A stretch of 64,000 nucleotides of DNA, taken from NCBI GenBank assembly GCA_040218535.1, contig JAVJRG010000005.1:1364001-1428000 (forward strand), in the 5' to 3' direction. The first letter of the stretch is position 1. Every line of letters begins with the position of its first letter. The stretch comes from Lacipirellulaceae bacterium (GTDB lineage: Bacteria > Planctomycetota > Planctomycetia > Pirellulales > Lacipirellulaceae). The notes under the pieces are model-generated. The model searched no databases and was not told the DNA's origin. It worked only from the letters and a program-made list of their open reading frames with translations. The translations under genes and the position numbers were made by a program. Below, in pieces: positions 36,101-42,627 of the stretch.

Positions 36101-36864
36101 GGAAAGAGTACCGCTTGCCAGTGTTCGCCGAACTAGGAGATTGTGAGTCTGTTGATGGTCTCTTGACGCTTCCCTCTGGCGAAGAAGTGAAGGTTCATTA
36201 CTTCCTTTTCGACGACTGCACTCTCTGGTTCGCAACGGGCGAGGGGCCGTTCTCGAAGCGTTGGTCCTGGCCTGAGGAAGAGAAATCCTCGACAAAAAAC
36301 CTTAGCTGGATGGTGTTTGGCAGCACCAGTTGGACTGAATCCCAAAGCGACCGTGCCAGGCCAACCTTACGGTATCTCGCTTCGGAGCTGGCGGGAGAGT
36401 CGGCTAGGTATTTTGGCAAACTTAGCTACTGGTCGAACTCCCCGAACGCCATTTATCGCGCATCTCCCGAGTTGCTCGAAGCTTGGCAGCGTGACGAATC
36501 GCTGGCCCCTTTCGCGTCTCAGCGTATCCTCGTGAATCATGAGGAATCAGCAGGTCTGGTCCTCGCCCAACGTAATTTCCGCCATGCGCTACAAACGGTA
36601 GCGCGAGATTGGAGGAAATCTTCTGAAGCAGATTTGCGAGTACTCGTAAGGATCGGCGGTTCACGCTTTGCGGAGATTGGTTGGGCAAAAGTGGAAAAGG
36701 CTGAACTTAAGTACGGTGAGTGGCAGTTCACCGTAAAGTTTCTTGAAGCGTCGCAAACGATCAGCGCGATCAATACCGAACTCCCACTATTGATCCCGCA
36801 AGACGAGGTGAGAGCATTCCGCTGGGGTGACAACCAGCCCGTCCTCGCGCCTAGTACGTACTAG
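33172..36864 (+). CDS. 1230-residue membrane-anchored TPR-like protein
   Basis: A short polar N-terminus, one hydrophobic helix (about 39-60), then more than 1100 residues predicted to lie outside the cytoplasm. From about 250 to 900 the sequence is a long series of helix pairs with TPR-like spacing of small and aromatic residues (for example W-x-L-T-A-Y-R-W-R-A-L-G-D, with acidic content). The last 300 residues change to a mixed beta pattern rich in Trp and Tyr and look like a separate domain. I do not recognise the C-terminal domain. Large TPR proteins of this kind are common in planctomycetes; a scaffold or protein-binding role is likely, nothing more specific can be said. Confidence 0.75.
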   Translation: MAYSQDSDPEPLLWEVSETSANSRKPAAKQRDFLSTPLGIATFITTNVVIVAAVAFVISTLRGGAVEIAARDYREIQRESVEAFTTFDQAVPVEERLSPELAEEYFAIVQFLREVEKTAQDEDDEAFQELVDIDGLFQRILLTGALDNWSRESVRQGKQAVQEGVTVERWWQQIVVADVIEDPSADNALIVYAYGMEEGETLLDGIHQRFTLTRDGDSFKLADWLRLEFGLSQSQEWAAKAGLDDDRGVDGYERWSKLIVQADAEIEGGDEAAAKRLIRLAEKQPITTGYHDYHWVLTAYRWRALGDEQEAKRCYLKVRNPDRVPAAYQGLADCEPRYASQQAVDNLQKIEDLIGPSYFLSQQLAYMHRALGDKEYAAKQWKQILRFDPENLSALTGLMQQFPAESKSEIATYLERAEDPEGLGTQLASSMRYLDQDSFDYLLEYLQENAPNSASTLSVLAMSAEMEGDFKEARQQYLLAMQMEKDEEKQQDFVNRFLSAATEAGTLVEDWNEVPKPEAAFESLTYEYDEGMDTFSRNEFEAIVEKFLEQRPQDLRGLYYAAQSALRKEQFREAIELLESPLDGFSIEEGVEQSDEYDEEYESKKSLLELFAQAIHETMTLEVAYQQLRSRSAPLSMIASPLIESREWEKVDQLVSLHRKRDPSDKEIEKVLATKAYALEEWDAACKHLKNVLAKEDEDSWWLMFQYRDSCINSGRWREYYDAEATDKQSRADVFRELASQLRREKRWDDYDELIRLFQRESSPFSPSNLYEEAVYHWERKNYQRCAATCNQLLSKVDHGGIFAEDTLDEYALREIRDYRLRSLLKTKRYEKAQELAEQLKREHDDEVSVAIVAAAQGNHTNAVQLALDALEEDDGSNAYEYYQDECLGDVFLSKEYKLLHEKSPAGIPYVATENAAVFFFPQRPEIDGNKLESLIEAVGDPLKLQLQLLGREQLLNRLRTNPGMRSGLATLARRERKEYRLPVFAELGDCESVDGLLTLPSGEEVKVHYFLFDDCTLWFATGEGPFSKRWSWPEEEKSSTKNLSWMVFGSTSWTESQSDRARPTLRYLASELAGESARYFGKLSYWSNSPNAIYRASPELLEAWQRDESLAPFASQRILVNHEESAGLVLAQRNFRHALQTVARDWRKSSEADLRVLVRIGGSRFAEIGWAKVEKAELKYGEWQFTVKFLEASQTISAINTELPLLIPQDEVRAFRWGDNQPVLAPSTY

Positions 36865-36965
36865 CATCAAAACAGCGAATCGTAATCTGAAGCGTAAGCC
36901 AGGAAGAAACTCAGTAAGTGTGACTCCCTGCACTCGAGTCGGGCTACGATCATGATGAACGGTTG

Positions 36966-38162
36966 CTAGTAACTCAAGCCGGCCCGCACAAACACGGTAT
37001 CGTCGAGTTGCAACTCGGTAGCCGGTCGCTCGAATTCCAGCTCGCGATAGAACACGTAGCCGAACTCCAACCGATGGGAGATCCCGCCCAGCCGTTTGCG
37101 TTCCAAGCCAACTAGCAACCGGAGATCGTTATAGTTCACGGTATCGAGCATCCCTGTCGAGGGTCGAGTGATCGACCAGACGCCGCCACCGAATTCGCCG
37201 CCGATGTAGAGCCAACGCGCATCATTGGGAGTACTTCCTGCCAATTGCCAAGCAGCGCGAGGGCGTGGGAAAATGAGCTCGTACTTCGTTGCATCATCCG
37301 GCGTATAGATAACGCCGGCAGCCGGAAAGAGACTGTTGCCCGCACGGTTCAGATAAACCGCTCCGAAGATCCACTTCGCCGCAGGTGATGATTCGTAAAC
37401 GGCAAGCAGCCGACCGTTAACGCGAGTGGCATCGCCAGAGTCTTGGTCGAAATCGCTGTAGTAACCAACGGACACCGCCGCATCCATCGCCCAAGGGCCG
37501 TCACCAAACTTGCGCAAGTGTCGAAACTCAGTAGCCACGTCGTAAACGCGGTTAGGCAAATCGTTGCTTGCGGCATTTTCGAAAAAGTGAATTCCGAACC
37601 GTGGAGTGATGAGTAGAGGACTTTGAATCGTCATGAACGGTATCCCCAAGACGACACTGGCATCAAAATCCGTAACACCAAGCGTGTCTGGCTCATCAGA
37701 CAGCGTCGGTGCCCAGGTGCCAGTCATCCGGAACTTTTGAAACAGACCCTTGCGAACCCCTGGAGGTAATTGAGTTGCCTGGGGATCAACCAGCTCTTCG
37801 CCGTTGGGAATGGTCTGCGTATTCAAGGAAGCCGTGCGAATTGGACTGGTGTCGAGAGGCACCAATTCGTCGAGCATCACCACATCTTCCGTGGAGGAAA
37901 CCGCCGTAGGAATCGTGACTGCAGAAGCAGGCGCGCCTTGTACCAAGTCGCCCCCATAAGAGTTGGCACTTGTGACCGGCTTCACCGGACTGCCAACCAC
38001 CGGGGTTGCTTGGCGAAGCGTCCCGAACGTGGCCCCAGGAACCACCTTGGGGAGATAGCTGCCATCCCAACGAATGTTACGGTCATCTTCCTGAGCAAAA
38101 GAAGTTACCGCGAGGCAAAAAAATAAGCCGCAGATGAACGCCGATAAACGCAGATGATTCAA
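36966..38162 (-). CDS. Outer-membrane beta-barrel-like exported protein (paralogue A)
   Basis: A 398-residue protein with a signal peptide (residues 1-23, cleavage after SFA). About 110 Pro/Thr-rich residues follow, then about 260 residues of alternating hydrophobic/polar strands with many Tyr, Trp and Gly; the protein ends in -GLSY, an aromatic C-terminus typical of outer-membrane barrels. The C-terminal 200 residues align by eye with the next gene (shared blocks Y-D-x-x-x-E/D, LFPAAGV/LLPAGGI, GGEFGGG/AGEYGGG, LDDTV-VRAG). The signal peptide NHLRLSAFICGLFF is encoded by a CATCTGCG-type repeat arm (38127-38156), so either the repeat inserted at the gene start or the start was recruited from it. 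Confidence 0.75.
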   Translation of the reverse strand: MNHLRLSAFICGLFFCLAVTSFAQEDDRNIRWDGSYLPKVVPGATFGTLRQATPVVGSPVKPVTSANSYGGDLVQGAPASAVTIPTAVSSTEDVVMLDELVPLDTSPIRTASLNTQTIPNGEELVDPQATQLPPGVRKGLFQKFRMTGTWAPTLSDEPDTLGVTDFDASVVLGIPFMTIQSPLLITPRFGIHFFENAASNDLPNRVYDVATEFRHLRKFGDGPWAMDAAVSVGYYSDFDQDSGDATRVNGRLLAVYESSPAAKWIFGAVYLNRAGNSLFPAAGVIYTPDDATKYELIFPRPRAAWQLAGSTPNDARWLYIGGEFGGGVWSITRPSTGMLDTVNYNDLRLLVGLERKRLGGISHRLEFGYVFYRELEFERPATELQLDDTVFVRAGLSY

Positions 38163-38261
38163 AACTAGAAACTCAACAGGTCAAGGAAAGTTCTAGCAGT
38201 GACGATACCGCTTTTGACGATTCGCAAACTAACATCTGTGGTATCTGTGTTCATCCGTGGC
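38127..38261. repeat. CATCTGTGG/CATCCGTGG-type imperfect inverted repeat overlapping a signal-peptide coding region
   Basis: The left arm (38127-38156) lies inside the coding start of paralogue A and the right arm (38233-38261) in the gap to paralogue B. Both are built of GCAGATGAACGC-like units. Relatives: 15599-15678 and 59903-59924. Confidence 0.65.
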
Positions 38262-38274
38262 CAAAAAAGAAGCG

Positions 38275-39462
38275 TCAAAAGTCAACACCAGCCCGAACCA
38301 TCACGGTATCGTCTAATTCGTACCGTGGCGGTGCGTTGGTGCCAGCGAAGAGAATCTCGCGCTCAAAAACGTAACCAACCTCAACGTGACCGCGCGCCTG
38401 GGTTTGTGTTTCCCATTCAAAGCCGAAGATGACGCGGATGTCGTTGATGTCGATGTCGTCCGCCATGCCGTTGGCTCGCTGCACAGTCCAGCGTCCACCG
38501 CCGTACTCACCAGCGAAGTAGTACCACCATTGGCTCGAACCGATATTCACGAATCGTTTTCGCACTTTAGGATTTGGAAAGACAAGGTACGCATCCCACT
38601 CGGAGTTCGGTCGCCAATGGATACCACCGGCGGGAAGGAGCTTGATATCGTTGCGGTCGAGATACCAAACGCCCGCAAGAAGATCCAAGTTGGGCGAAAA
38701 GGAAAGCACGCCCAAGCCGCGACCGAGATAGCGGACGGAGTCGCTGTTCACCTCGTCGAAGTCGGTCCACACGCCAGTTCGGAACCCAAGGTCGGCCGAA
38801 AGCCAATCAGTAAATCGCGGATGCCAGGCCGTATCGAGATAAGCATCGTAGATTCGCGGGGGCAGGTCGGCGGTTGGGGTGTTGGCGTCGACCGGGCCCT
38901 CCAGCCAGTTGAATGCGAAACCGGGGGTCACCAACAGCGGCGTATCTGGGTTGTAGAAAATGGGGATACCAAACGTGGCAGCAAGTTCCGTGCGGTTGAT
39001 CTCCAGTTCCTCATCAACGTGCTCGCCAGCGAGCCAGGTATGCTCGAAGCTAATTTGTTGCAGGAAGCGTTGCAGTCGGGAAACGGTGCCATCGGAGTTT
39101 TGATAGTCGTAAGTGCCTGACTGCCAGGCCACTGGTGGATTGTTCCCGAGCAGCGTTCCCGATGCCTGTGGCTGAGCGGAATAGTCCACCGCCGGCCCAA
39201 AGGGATTGGCGTTCCCGCCGTAAGTTGTTGGCGGGCCGTAGTTGTAAGGAACGTCCGCAGGTGGTGCGCCTAACGACGAGTTGTTGTACGGATCGTAGGA
39301 AGGTAGCGAGGGTGCAGGAGTTGGCGGATTGTAGCCCCCAACCGAAGAGGGGAACTGGACGCGTTGGCCGAAGGCTGTCTCATCAATGATGAGAGAGATC
39401 GCGATCACGACCAACCACGGAAAGGCGGTCGCCGGCGAATAAGTTTTCGATATCCTGAGCAC
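38275..39462 (-). CDS. Outer-membrane beta-barrel-like exported protein (paralogue B)
   Basis: About 395 residues from GTG 39462, chosen because GGAAGAGG lies at the right distance upstream and the result begins with a signal peptide (hydrophobic core FPWLVVIAISLII, cleavage after AFG). A Pro/Tyr/Asn-rich stretch of about 90 residues follows, then a barrel-like region ending -AGVDF. It is a tandem paralogue of the gene downstream and shares the LDDTVMVRAGVDF end. A longer frame to 39567 adds residues without signal character. Role unknown; possibly a porin-like or substrate-binding surface barrel. Confidence 0.75.
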   Translation of the reverse strand: MLRISKTYSPATAFPWLVVIAISLIIDETAFGQRVQFPSSVGGYNPPTPAPSLPSYDPYNNSSLGAPPADVPYNYGPPTTYGGNANPFGPAVDYSAQPQASGTLLGNNPPVAWQSGTYDYQNSDGTVSRLQRFLQQISFEHTWLAGEHVDEELEINRTELAATFGIPIFYNPDTPLLVTPGFAFNWLEGPVDANTPTADLPPRIYDAYLDTAWHPRFTDWLSADLGFRTGVWTDFDEVNSDSVRYLGRGLGVLSFSPNLDLLAGVWYLDRNDIKLLPAGGIHWRPNSEWDAYLVFPNPKVRKRFVNIGSSQWWYYFAGEYGGGRWTVQRANGMADDIDINDIRVIFGFEWETQTQARGHVEVGYVFEREILFAGTNAPPRYELDDTVMVRAGVDF

Positions 39463-39706
39463 AACAGACCTCTTCCAACAAATTCGCAAACCAACTGCCC
39501 AAGGCGGGCTTGTATGACTGCTTGCAGCGGGAGCAGACAGATACCAAAACACGGTTTCCGGGGTCAAGATCGATCACTTTGGTCAATGCCTGGAAAACGC
39601 TGGGGGTAGTGGCCAAAACCCGTGCTAGCTACCACATCTGCCTTCGTGGTAGAATGCTGTCTAGTTGTGAGAGAATTCATTCAAGGCCAGCTAGTGAGGC
39701 AGTCTC

Positions 39707-41326
39707 ATGAATCGTCCCATCGTCTTCGCCGCGTTGTTAATCGGAATCCTCTTGGGCACGGCGACCGTTGCGACGGCCAGTGACTTAGTAACGGTTGCCC
39801 TAAGTGACACTCCCGCCCCGGGGGACAACATTGGTGGCGACTTTTCCCTTTTCCAAACACCGTCGATCAATGCTCAGGGAAAGGTTGCTTTCTTCGCCGA
39901 CACGCAGGCCGATACCCCTGAAATGACTGTGCGAAGTAACGGCCTCTGGTGGGGAGATGCCAATCAGCTCCAGCCGCTAGCCCAACGCGGCGATCAGCTG
40001 CCAGGGGCACCCGCGGGGACGACGACGACTTTCATCAACGATCCGTCAGTACCTCCGCCGTTGAACGATTCCAACCAAGTGGTGGTCTCAGGCGGTCTAA
40101 CTAATGGACCTAACGGTCTATGGGTAGCCGGACCGCTTGGAACGACCCCGATTGCCATCTCAGGCGACGCTGCTCCCAGCGGGATGCCCGGTAACGTCTT
40201 TGAGAGAGTACCTCAGTTTTCGCGAGCGATGCCGCTCAACGAAAATGGCGATGCGGTTTTCTCTGCGAGTACTCGGCAGGACCGGCTTGCTCCATTGAAG
40301 TTAGGCTATTGGCTTTACGACGCGCCGCAGGGAGAACTCAATCTCCTAGCCGAAGACGACCAAGTCCTCGACTCGGGCGACATTCTAACGCTCAATCCGC
40401 GAGGCGTGACACCCGGTCTGCTAAACAATGCTGGTACAACGGTTTTCAATTCACGCCTGAACGACAACTTCAGCACCTCCGCGATCTTTGCGGCGAGCAA
40501 AGATTCATTGGAGGTCTTGGTAGGCCCCAACACGCCTGTTCCTCAGGTTGGCGTCGACGCCACCATTACCCCGTTCTCTCAGCCTGACGGCATCAATGGG
40601 CGTGGTGAGGTTATCTTTCGTGCGGGGATCGATGATCCGGACGATCGCAGATTTGGTGTCTGGATCGTAAGTGATGCGGGTGTTCATTCGGTTCTTCTCT
40701 CTGGAGATACCTTGCCAGGAGATACCAGCGGGCAAGTATTTAGTGGCTTTAGTTACGAAGCGGTGATTAACGACCAAGGGAAGGTGGCGTTCTATGGTTC
40801 ACTGGCTGATCTCGACGGGCAGAACAGGCGTTCGGTGTTGATTGCTGGCCAGCCTGGGGACCTCGAGCTTGTTGCTTTCCAGGGGAGTGAGGCACCTGGA
40901 ACCGGTAGTGTGTTCACGGGATTCTTCCGCAACACGCCGGCCATGAACGCCAAGGGGCAGTTGGCATTTACTACCGGCGTTCAAGATCAAACGAGTACTT
41001 TCGGATCGCTCTGGGCAACCGATCCCGAGGGGAACTTACAACTCATCGTCCAAGAGGGTGACCAGCTAGAGGTCGCACCGAGTGACTTTCGTGACGTGCA
41101 GCGAGTCATTTTCCACCGCGGAGCTAACAGCGGCGGTGCCGATGGTCGTGGCTCAGGGATTAACGATCTCGGACAGATCACTTTCGCGGCCACCTTCACC
41201 GATGGAACTCACGGTGTGTTCATCTCGAACGTCGTCGCCGTACCGGAACCGGGCGGGGCGAGTTTGCTGATCCTCATCGCTGGGTTGGGTCTTTTGAGAA
41301 GCCAGCGGTCCCGAAAGCCTTGTTAG
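39707..41326 (+). CDS. PEP-CTERM exported protein of the DUF7453 repeat type
   Basis: A 539-residue protein. N-terminal signal peptide (1-24, cleavage after ATAS). The body repeats a pattern of G-D-x-x-P-G ... F ... I-N-x-x-G-x-V-x-F about every 55-60 residues (NAQGKVAFFAD, NGRGEVIFRAG, NDQGKVAFYG, NAKGQLAFTTG, NDLGQITFAA), a beta-propeller-like series seen in planctomycete surface proteins. The C-terminus is the PEP-CTERM sorting signal: VPEPGGASLLILIAGLGLL followed by an Arg/Lys tail and an unusual final Cys. Export through an exosortase encoded elsewhere is expected. It is convergent with the methyltransferase gene, overlapping by four bases. Confidence 0.88.
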   Translation: MNRPIVFAALLIGILLGTATVATASDLVTVALSDTPAPGDNIGGDFSLFQTPSINAQGKVAFFADTQADTPEMTVRSNGLWWGDANQLQPLAQRGDQLPGAPAGTTTTFINDPSVPPPLNDSNQVVVSGGLTNGPNGLWVAGPLGTTPIAISGDAAPSGMPGNVFERVPQFSRAMPLNENGDAVFSASTRQDRLAPLKLGYWLYDAPQGELNLLAEDDQVLDSGDILTLNPRGVTPGLLNNAGTTVFNSRLNDNFSTSAIFAASKDSLEVLVGPNTPVPQVGVDATITPFSQPDGINGRGEVIFRAGIDDPDDRRFGVWIVSDAGVHSVLLSGDTLPGDTSGQVFSGFSYEAVINDQGKVAFYGSLADLDGQNRRSVLIAGQPGDLELVAFQGSEAPGTGSVFTGFFRNTPAMNAKGQLAFTTGVQDQTSTFGSLWATDPEGNLQLIVQEGDQLEVAPSDFRDVQRVIFHRGANSGGADGRGSGINDLGQITFAATFTDGTHGVFISNVVAVPEPGGASLLILIAGLGLLRSQRSRKPC

Positions 41327-42507
41327 GAGGTCGAGGACTTCGGCCCGCGGACGGTTGAATGCGGCCCATCCACGCGATGACGCTTCCCTGTGGTTCGGCG
41401 TCTTCGCAAGCGCCTTTGCCCGCGGCTACGCAGTGCGACGAGGCAGACTTCTTTGCCGTTGAACGCCAACTGCCGCAGTCGCACATCGCGGTAACCCCAT
41501 GACTTCACTCGTTTGACGACTTCGGAGAGTTCTTCCGCGAGTTCCCAATTCGTTAGCTTCAGCGTGAGGATCATGCCGCGCACGGAACTGCTGGCGTGGG
41601 TGACGATCGCCTCGACGGCGTCCAATGTGTAGGCTGGGGTTGCGTTGATGTCGGAAAACAACCATTTCGAATTGCTGAATTCCTTGCGCTGGACATCGAT
41701 CGCGCGTCTTTGCAGGTGGCGAAACGCAGGGTGTTTCAACACACTCTCTGCCACTTCTGCCGGATCAACGCCAACGACTTGCAAACCACTTTCCAGCAAA
41801 CGCTGCGCGGCACCGCCGGGGGCACAGCCGATTTCGACGCACTTGTCGCCTCGTGAGATTGGCAGGGCGGACCATTCAAGTGACTCTGCCATTTTCAAAT
41901 AGGCACGGCTCGCAGCATCGTCGGGGAGTTCAATGTCGGGGACTCCGCCGGGCCAGCAATCGGCGCGTTTGTCCGTCCGGTGACATCCGATCCACCACTC
42001 ATTCGGCTCAACTAGGACAATGTCTAGTACCCAGCGGTTCCGCGGGCTCACAGTAGCTTGGGAATTAGCCTTTTCTCGAAGCGGTTCAACGGGCGTAGTT
42101 TCCCCGAGCAAGCATCGCACTTCCTCAGAGAGTGCGGTCACTCCGGGTTCGAATCCGCGCTTCCCCGGCGTCGCTGCATCTCTTTGCCAAACATGGATGT
42201 CGACTGGAGTTTGCGTGCGTAGGAACTCCTGCAGATCAGGCAACTCCCAAACCGCCTCCGCCGCAGCGCTTGCGGTTTCGCCGCTGACCTTGCCCAATGA
42301 AAACCCGCTTCCTCGCACGAAGGGAGAGCTTGGCAGGGCAGACTGCCAGTCGATGAGACCTTCGGGAAGCTTGAACGTAATGAAGCCAGGACGCGAAAAG
42401 GCAAGACGCAACTCAGGCTGTCTCTTAGTGACGTCGTTCTTGATGACGACCTCGGCACCGTACTGGCATGATGCGAAGACAAATTTTGGGAACCAACCGT
42501 TGCTCAT
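41323..42507 (-). CDS. RlmM-like SAM-dependent rRNA 2'-O-methyltransferase
   Basis: A 394-residue protein with an N-terminal THUMP-like part (EVVIKNDVTKRQPELRLAFSR region, 19-40) and a C-terminal FtsJ/Rossmann methyltransferase. SAM motif I is CVEIGCAPGGAAQ (223-235). The K-D-K-E tetrad can be placed at Lys205 (AYLKMAE), Asp286 (FSDINA), Lys317 (LTLKLTN) and a Glu in GKEVCLVAL. This layout matches RlmM, which methylates C2498 of 23S rRNA. The basic arginine-rich tail may bind RNA. A U-site in rRNA other than C2498 is possible. Confidence 0.82.
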   Translation of the reverse strand: MSNGWFPKFVFASCQYGAEVVIKNDVTKRQPELRLAFSRPGFITFKLPEGLIDWQSALPSSPFVRGSGFSLGKVSGETASAAAEAVWELPDLQEFLRTQTPVDIHVWQRDAATPGKRGFEPGVTALSEEVRCLLGETTPVEPLREKANSQATVSPRNRWVLDIVLVEPNEWWIGCHRTDKRADCWPGGVPDIELPDDAASRAYLKMAESLEWSALPISRGDKCVEIGCAPGGAAQRLLESGLQVVGVDPAEVAESVLKHPAFRHLQRRAIDVQRKEFSNSKWLFSDINATPAYTLDAVEAIVTHASSSVRGMILTLKLTNWELAEELSEVVKRVKSWGYRDVRLRQLAFNGKEVCLVALRSRGQRRLRRRRTTGKRHRVDGPHSTVRGPKSSTS

Positions 42508-42566
42508 GGCCTCATTGTAGCAGAAGTGATTTTCGATTCAGTCGCAAAGTTTGGCCACCCGTAAAA

Positions 42567-42618
42567 CCACGCTCCGCGTGGTAGGCACTACGAACAGCGC
42601 ACCACACGGAGTGTGGTG
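42567..42618. repeat. REP-like element with GTAG head and two hairpins
   Basis: On the minus strand: hairpin CACCACAC-TCC-GTGTGGTG (42600-42618), then GTTCGTAGT (42587-42595), a GCCTA spacer and hairpin CCACGC-GGA-GCGTGG (42567-42581). The GTTCGTAGT word matches the head of the element at 30228-30342 but the hairpins differ, the mark of a REP family. It lies between the methyltransferase and the helicase genes. Confidence 0.6.
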
Positions 42619-42627
42619 TTGCAGTAT

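Noticed and set aside
42130-42170. Sequence GGGTTCGAATCCGC resembling a tRNA T-arm
   Set aside because: It is inside the RlmM-like gene, has no matching acceptor, D or anticodon arms, and encodes normal residues on the minus strand.
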